Shown: in pieces, positions 59,905-64,000 of the stretch | Numbering within the stretch: the stretch's first letter is position 1 | How the letters are laid out: the number at the start of each line of letters is the position of its first letter | Assembly: GCF_014764385.1 (NCBI RefSeq) | Contig: NZ_CP061714.1 | Location: 2,480,001 to 2,544,000, forward strand | Direction: 5' to 3' | Length of the DNA: 64,000 nucleotides | Source of the DNA: Luteimonas sp. MC1825 | GTDB lineage: Bacteria; Pseudomonadota; Gammaproteobacteria; Xanthomonadales; Xanthomonadaceae | Made by a program: the position numbers and the translations under genes | Notes under the pieces: generated by a model | Seen by the model: the letters and a program-made list of their open reading frames with translations, nothing else | What the model was told of the DNA's origin: nothing | Database searches by the model: none

Positions 59905-60170
59905 TTCACCTCGGGGTGCTCGCGCAGCGCGGCATGCGCGGAGTCGTACTCCTCGCGCGAGTTGGCGCGGAAGCTGAGCTTGACCGATGCGAACCTGCCG
60001 CCACTCGAGGCACGCGTGGTCACGGTCTCGTGCAGCACGGTGAGGCCGGCGGCGCGCAGCAGGTTGGGCACCTCGACCTCGAGGCCGGCGGTGACGGGAC
60101 CTACCGCGGTGATCTCGAAATCACCGGGAAACTGGAAGCCGTGATCGGGGTTGTCGGATTTGATGGCCAT
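59892..60170 (-). CDS. ybeD: YbeD/DUF493-family protein
   Basis: A 92-residue ferredoxin-fold protein of the YbeD family, always near lipB and thought to regulate lipoylation. [21 protein letters not shown] (in part), [13 protein letters not shown] and [18 protein letters not shown] (in part) match the family pattern. It overlaps lipB and is the first gene of the lipoate operon; the 84-base gap to the carboxypeptidase stop leaves room for a promoter. Confidence 0.93.
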   Translation of the reverse strand: MAIKSDNPDHGFQFPGDFEITAVGPVTAGLEVEVPNLLRAAGLTVLHETVTTRASSGGRFASVKLSFRANSREEYDSAHAALREHPEVKWTL

Positions 60171-60254
60171 CGGCCGATTATGGGGACCAGGGCGCGGAAT
60201 CCAAGCACCGCACGCGGCCGCCCGGGCGTTGCCGGACGGCGGCGACGGGCGACG

Positions 60255-61478
60255 TCAGACGGTCTGCCACCACATCAGCAGCTCGTGCCAGAGGCGCTTG
60301 AAGAACCCGGCCTCCTCCACGCCTTCCAGCGCCACCAGCGGCGCTTCGGCCACGACCTTGCCGTCCAGGCTCACGCGCACCGTGCCGATGGCCTGGCCCT
60401 TGGCGATCGGGGCGACCAGGGTCTTGGGCACGTCCATGGTCGGCTTGAGCTGCGCGTACTTGCCGCGATGCACGCTCACCAGCAGCGGCTGGGCGACGCC
60501 CAGGCTCAGCTCGTCGAGCTGGCCCTTCCACACCTTCTGGGTGGCCACGGGCTTGGCGGCTTCGTAGAGCTTGTGGGTCTCGAAGAAGCGGAAGCCCCAG
60601 TTGAGCAGCGCCTGCGAATCCACCGCGCGCTGGTTTTCGCTGGTGGAGCCCATCACCACCGACACCAGGCGCTGGTCACCGCGCTTGGCCGACGCCAGCA
60701 GGCAGTAGCCGGCACCCGAATGGTGGCCGGTCTTGATGCCGTCGACGCTCTGGTCGCGCCACAGCAGCAGGTTGCGGTTGCGCTGGGTGATCGGCCCGAC
60801 CGTGAATTCCTTGATCTTGTTGTACGCGTACTCCTGCGGGAAATCGCGCGCCAGCGCGCGTCCGAGCAGCGCCAGGTCGCGTGCGGTGGAGTAGTGCTCC
60901 GGCGCCGACAGGCCGTGCGCGTTGACGAAGTTGGAGTTCTTCATGCCGATGCGCTTGGCGTACGCGTTCATCAGCATCGCGAACGCCTCCTCGCTGCCGG
61001 CCACGTGCTCGGCGAGCGCGATCGCGGCGTCGTTGCCCGACTGCACCACCATGCCCTTTTCCATGTCCACCAGCTTCGCGGTCTTGTTGACCTCGAAGCC
61101 GCTGTAGCTGCCATCGGTGCCGGCGCCGCCGGTGCGCCAGGCGTTGACGCTCATCAGCACGTCGTCGTCGGCGCCGACCTTGCCGGCCTTCATCTCGGCG
61201 GCGATCACGTAGCTGGTCATCACCTTGGTGATGCTGGCCGGCTCGACGCGTTCGTCGGCATTGTGGCCGGCGAGCACCTGGCCGGTGGCGTGGTCCATCA
61301 GCAACCACGCGGTTCCGGTGACCGGTGGCGCGTCCGGCACCGGCAGCTCGTCGCTGAGCGCGGCCGGCTGCGACGGCGTGGGTGACGGCGCGGACGCCGG
61401 GGTCTGGGCGTATGCAAGGCCGAGCGCGGCGGTGGAGACAAGGGTGATCAGCGCGACGCGGACGGCGTGGGCATTCAT
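60255..61478 (-). CDS. dacC: D-alanyl-D-alanine carboxypeptidase (PBP5/6 family)
   Basis: A 407-residue penicillin-binding protein that trims the terminal D-Ala of peptidoglycan pentapeptide. A signal peptide (1-24) precedes the S11 domain with Ser82-x-x-Lys85 in ASITKVMTS, S147-G-N in QSGND and K249-T-G in GIKTGHHSG. A C-terminal beta domain follows and ends with an amphipathic anchor helix (FFKRLWHELLMWW), as in PBP5. The dacC symbol follows usual annotation of this position; dacA would be equally fitting. Confidence 0.93.
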   Translation of the reverse strand: MNAHAVRVALITLVSTAALGLAYAQTPASAPSPTPSQPAALSDELPVPDAPPVTGTAWLLMDHATGQVLAGHNADERVEPASITKVMTSYVIAAEMKAGKVGADDDVLMSVNAWRTGGAGTDGSYSGFEVNKTAKLVDMEKGMVVQSGNDAAIALAEHVAGSEEAFAMLMNAYAKRIGMKNSNFVNAHGLSAPEHYSTARDLALLGRALARDFPQEYAYNKIKEFTVGPITQRNRNLLLWRDQSVDGIKTGHHSGAGYCLLASAKRGDQRLVSVVMGSTSENQRAVDSQALLNWGFRFFETHKLYEAAKPVATQKVWKGQLDELSLGVAQPLLVSVHRGKYAQLKPTMDVPKTLVAPIAKGQAIGTVRVSLDGKVVAEAPLVALEGVEEAGFFKRLWHELLMWWQTV

Positions 61479-61542
61479 CGGGGATGGAACTCCGGGATTA
61501 CGGCCATCCGTGACCGGGACGACAGGGACAAAGGACGGAAGT

Positions 61543-62961
61543 CTACTCGCGCACGACGTGCGGCGCGCCGAAGCCGAGACCGGCCACGCGTGCGCTGAGG
61601 TCGGCGACGCTGGCATGGGCGACAGGCCCGACGCGCAGTCGCCACACCGGTTTCCCGGAGGCGGTGCCGTCGTGCAGCCGCGCGGCGGCGATGCCGGCGC
61701 GCTCGAGCATGGCGAGTGCGCGCTGCGCGTTGTCTCGCGAGCCGAAGGCGGCGACCTGCAGCAGCACGCCGCCTGCACCGACGCGCGATGCCGCGTCGGC
61801 CGCGGGCACCGGCACCGGCGCGGCATCGGCCTGGCGTGCGGCGGCGACGGTTTCGCGTGCGGGCGCGGCGGCGCCACGCGCGGGCACCGCGGCCCCGGCC
61901 TTCGCCGGTGCCGCCGAGCCGTAGGGATCCGGCGTGCCGGCACGTCCGGTCGCCACGCGCGCACGGCGCGACTTCATCCAGGCATCGAACTCGTCGGCGC
62001 TCATCGCCTTGCCGTCCTGGCGCATGTCGAAGCGCCAGTCGCCGCCGGCGGCGGGCGGCGGTGTGGTCGCGGTCGCCACGCTGGCCGGCACCGTCGTCGC
62101 CGCCGTCGCGACCGCCTTGGCGGGGACGGCAGCGGCCGTGGCTGGCAGCGCCTGCACCAGGCCATCGATGGCGCTGGGCGGCGCGGGCTGCGGCTTTCCG
62201 GTGGCGACGCGCACGCCCGGCGGCAGGCCGGTGGCAGGATCGACCTGCTCGGCCACGCGCGTGTCGCGCGTCCCGCGCGCGTTTTCCGCCGCGCTCAGCG
62301 CACGCACCTCGACGCGGCCGGTGCCGCGCGGATGCACGCCGATCTTCACCGCCGCCGCGTAACTCAGGTCGATCACCCGGCCATCGTGGAACGGCCCGCG
62401 GTCGTTGACCCGCACCACCACCGACTTGCCGGTGTCGAGGTTGGTGACGCGCGCGAAGCTCGGCAGCGGCAGCGACTTGTGCGCGGCGGTGAACGCGTAC
62501 ATGTCGTAGACCTCCTGGTTGGAGGTCTTGCGGCCGTGGAATTTCTGCCCGTAGTACGACGCCAGGCCCTGTTCGACGAACCCGTCGACATCTTCGAGCA
62601 CCCGGTACGACTTGCCGAGCACCGAGTACGGCGAACGGTTGCCATGGCGCGATCGGGCCAGGGCGACCACCTCGGGCTCGGGAATGGCATCCACGTCGGG
62701 CAGGTAGTCGGGCAGCGTGTCGCGCACACCCGGCTTGTACAGGCCGCCGGCGACGTAGTCGCCGCGCGTGGACGGATCCTCGGCGGCCGGTGCGTACGGC
62801 GACACCTTGCGGCCGGCATCGCGCTGAGCCGCGGTATCCGGCGCGCGTCCGGGCGCGGGGGCGGGCGCGTCGGCCGTCTTCTTCGGGGTGCCGGCACAGC
62901 CGGCCAGCAGCAGCACGGCGGCGGCAAGGCCCCAGCCGGCAGCGGCATGCCGCCCGATCAT
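61543..62961 (-). CDS. rlpA: RlpA-type septal lytic transglycosylase lipoprotein
   Basis: A 472-residue lipoprotein with lipobox LAGC (Cys22). The double-psi beta-barrel lies at about 130-220 (GLASYYGQKFHGRKTSNQEVYD in pieces, VRVNDRGPFHDGRVIDLSYAAA in pieces, with the catalytic-site Asp and His). After a long Ala/Pro linker, a C-terminal SPOR domain covers about 395-470 (LLQVAAFGSRDNAQRALAMLE in pieces). RlpA cuts naked glycan at the division site. Overlaps mltB by ATGA. Confidence 0.93.
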   Translation of the reverse strand: MIGRHAAAGWGLAAAVLLLAGCAGTPKKTADAPAPAPGRAPDTAAQRDAGRKVSPYAPAAEDPSTRGDYVAGGLYKPGVRDTLPDYLPDVDAIPEPEVVALARSRHGNRSPYSVLGKSYRVLEDVDGFVEQGLASYYGQKFHGRKTSNQEVYDMYAFTAAHKSLPLPSFARVTNLDTGKSVVVRVNDRGPFHDGRVIDLSYAAAVKIGVHPRGTGRVEVRALSAAENARGTRDTRVAEQVDPATGLPPGVRVATGKPQPAPPSAIDGLVQALPATAAAVPAKAVATAATTVPASVATATTPPPAAGGDWRFDMRQDGKAMSADEFDAWMKSRRARVATGRAGTPDPYGSAAPAKAGAAVPARGAAAPARETVAAARQADAAPVPVPAADAASRVGAGGVLLQVAAFGSRDNAQRALAMLERAGIAAARLHDGTASGKPVWRLRVGPVAHASVADLSARVAGLGFGAPHVVRE

Positions 62962-64000
62962 TGCGCCGGCCGGCCGGCGATCGCCTGTGCGAGCTGGTGC
63001 ACGGCCAGCGAGTACATCGGCGAGCGGTTGTAGCGGCTGATCACGTAGAAGTTGCGGTAGCCCAGCCAGTACTCGGGGCCGGCCTCGCCGTCGAAGGACA
63101 GCAGCGTCGCGCCTTCGGCCAGCGGCTGCCCGGACTGCGGCCGGTAGCCGCGCGCCGCCAGCGCGGGCAGTGGATGCACCGGCTCCAGGTTGTCGGGCTT
63201 GAAGTCGGCCGCGGCGGCGTCGCGCGTCGCGCGCGCCACCACCGGCGCGCCGCGCTGCCAGCCGTGGACCACGAAATAGTTGGCGATCGACGCGAACACG
63301 TCGGGCTTGTGCGTAAGCAGGTCGCGCTGTCCGTCGCCATCGCCATCCTTGGCCCACAGCCGGTAGCTGGACGGCATGAACTGCCCCATGCCCATCGCCC
63401 CGGCATAGCTGCCTTTCAGCGCGCCAAGGTCGAGCTGCGGCTCCTCGGCGGTGAGCGCGAACAGCTGCGCCAGCTCGCCGGCGAAGAACGGCGCGCGCTT
63501 CGGGAACCCGAACGCCAGCGTGTACAGCGCATCCAGCACGCGGTGGTTGCCGGTGATGCGGCCATAGCTGGTCTCGACGCCGATGATGGCGACGATGTAC
63601 TCGGCCGGCACGCCGGTCTCGGCGGCCACGCGATCGAGCGCGGCGCGGTTCTCGGCGTAGAACGCACGCCCGCCGTTGATGCGCGCGTCGTTCATGAAGA
63701 TCGGGCGGTAGTCGCGCCACGGGCGCACGGCCTCGGCCGGCCGCGACATCGCGTCGATGATCGACTGCTTGTGCTCCGCCGTGGCCAGCGCGGCGCGGAT
63801 GCGCTGGCGGTCCACGCCGTAGGTGTCGGCGGTGTAGTCGACGAACGCGGCGATGCGCTGTTCGCGCCCGAGCGCCGGATCGGTGACCGCGGGCGGCGCC
63901 ACCGGGCGTTCCGGCGGCTGTGGCACGGCCGGCAGCAGGCCAGGCGCCGTGGCCGCCACCGCCGGTGGCGTGGTGGCCGCGGGTGCCACGGGTGCACGCG
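62958..64000 (-). CDS. mltB: Membrane-bound lytic murein transglycosylase B (N-terminus beyond window)
   Basis: At least 345 residues of a SLT2-family lytic transglycosylase. Visible: ALATAEHKQSIIDAMSRPAE in pieces, FMNDARINGGRAFY, the catalytic Glu in IIGVETSYGRITGN, SYAGAMGMGQFMPSSY and a C-terminal WLGYRNFYVISRYNRS in part. The frame stays open to base 64000, so the signal peptide and true start lie outside. mltB-rlpA-dacC is a conserved peptidoglycan block. Confidence 0.9.
   Translation of the reverse strand, partial: RAPVAPAATTPPAVAATAPGLLPAVPQPPERPVAPPAVTDPALGREQRIAAFVDYTADTYGVDRQRIRAALATAEHKQSIIDAMSRPAEAVRPWRDYRPIFMNDARINGGRAFYAENRAALDRVAAETGVPAEYIVAIIGVETSYGRITGNHRVLDALYTLAFGFPKRAPFFAGELAQLFALTAEEPQLDLGALKGSYAGAMGMGQFMPSSYRLWAKDGDGDGQRDLLTHKPDVFASIANYFVVHGWQRGAPVVARATRDAAAADFKPDNLEPVHPLPALAARGYRPQSGQPLAEGATLLSFDGEAGPEYWLGYRNFYVISRYNRSPMYSLAVHQLAQAIAGRPAQ

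Overview
This is a chromosomal window, GC-rich by eye (roughly 70 percent), from a gammaproteobacterium of the Lysobacteraceae/Xanthomonadaceae, most like Luteimonas, Lysobacter or Xanthomonas. The assignment rests on recognisable family traits: a PhoP/PhoQ pair of Xanthomonas type, a two-gene E1 plus E2 2-oxoacid dehydrogenase, a split class II ribonucleotide reductase, the lipA-lipB-ybeD-dacC-rlpA-mltB block, and the CoaX/BirA/SPOR trio. I find no prophage, integrase, insertion sequence or CRISPR array. Nearly all genes are ordinary housekeeping, envelope or small secreted-protein genes, tightly packed, often with ATGA start/stop overlaps.

Layout. 1-8 kb: a large secreted nuclease-like protein with a strong terminator, a pair of structured repeats, then E1-alpha, E1-beta and E2 of a 2-oxoacid dehydrogenase. 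8-13.4 kb: an MBL-fold hydrolase, TrpRS with an unusual C-terminal extension, CsbD and entericidin-like stress genes, arginase and a tRNA-Thr(UGU). 13.4-20 kb: SPOR protein, CoaX, BirA, MtfA-like peptidase, PhoQ/PhoP and a PepSY-like secreted protein. 20-32.6 kb: CtlX, DusA, a thioesterase, several small lipoproteins and secreted proteins, an EF-hand protein, a PQQ-type sugar dehydrogenase, an EcsC protein and a large PLP decarboxylase. 32.6-36.7 kb: nrdJa, a histone H1-like lysine-rich protein and nrdJb, behind a good promoter carrying a NrdR-box-like palindrome. 36.8-43.2 kb: a Do-like protease, a YqjD/YqjE-like membrane cluster, an AI-2E family permease, a HAD phosphatase and a leucyl aminopeptidase. 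43.2-47.8 kb: a second repeat pair, then a DesK/DesR-like two-component system, an amidohydrolase with a C-terminal CIA30-like domain, and the decayed remains of an ABC exporter. 47.8-52.6 kb: a divergent MacAB-like exporter operon. 52.6-64 kb: an FAD/NAD(P)-binding protein, two EamA permeases, Prc, LipA/LipB/YbeD, a D,D-carboxypeptidase, RlpA and MltB (cut by the window end).

The most unusual elements are five copies, at three intergenic loci, of a 93-97 bp structured repeat. The inside is conserved, while the two outer arms differ between copies but stay complementary within each copy, as expected if the folded form is under selection. At two loci the copies form an inverted pair. The other points worth following are the histone-like gene between the two halves of the class II ribonucleotide reductase with its NrdR-like operator, and the internal deletion that fused the start of an ABC ATPase to the end of its permease beside an intact two-component system.
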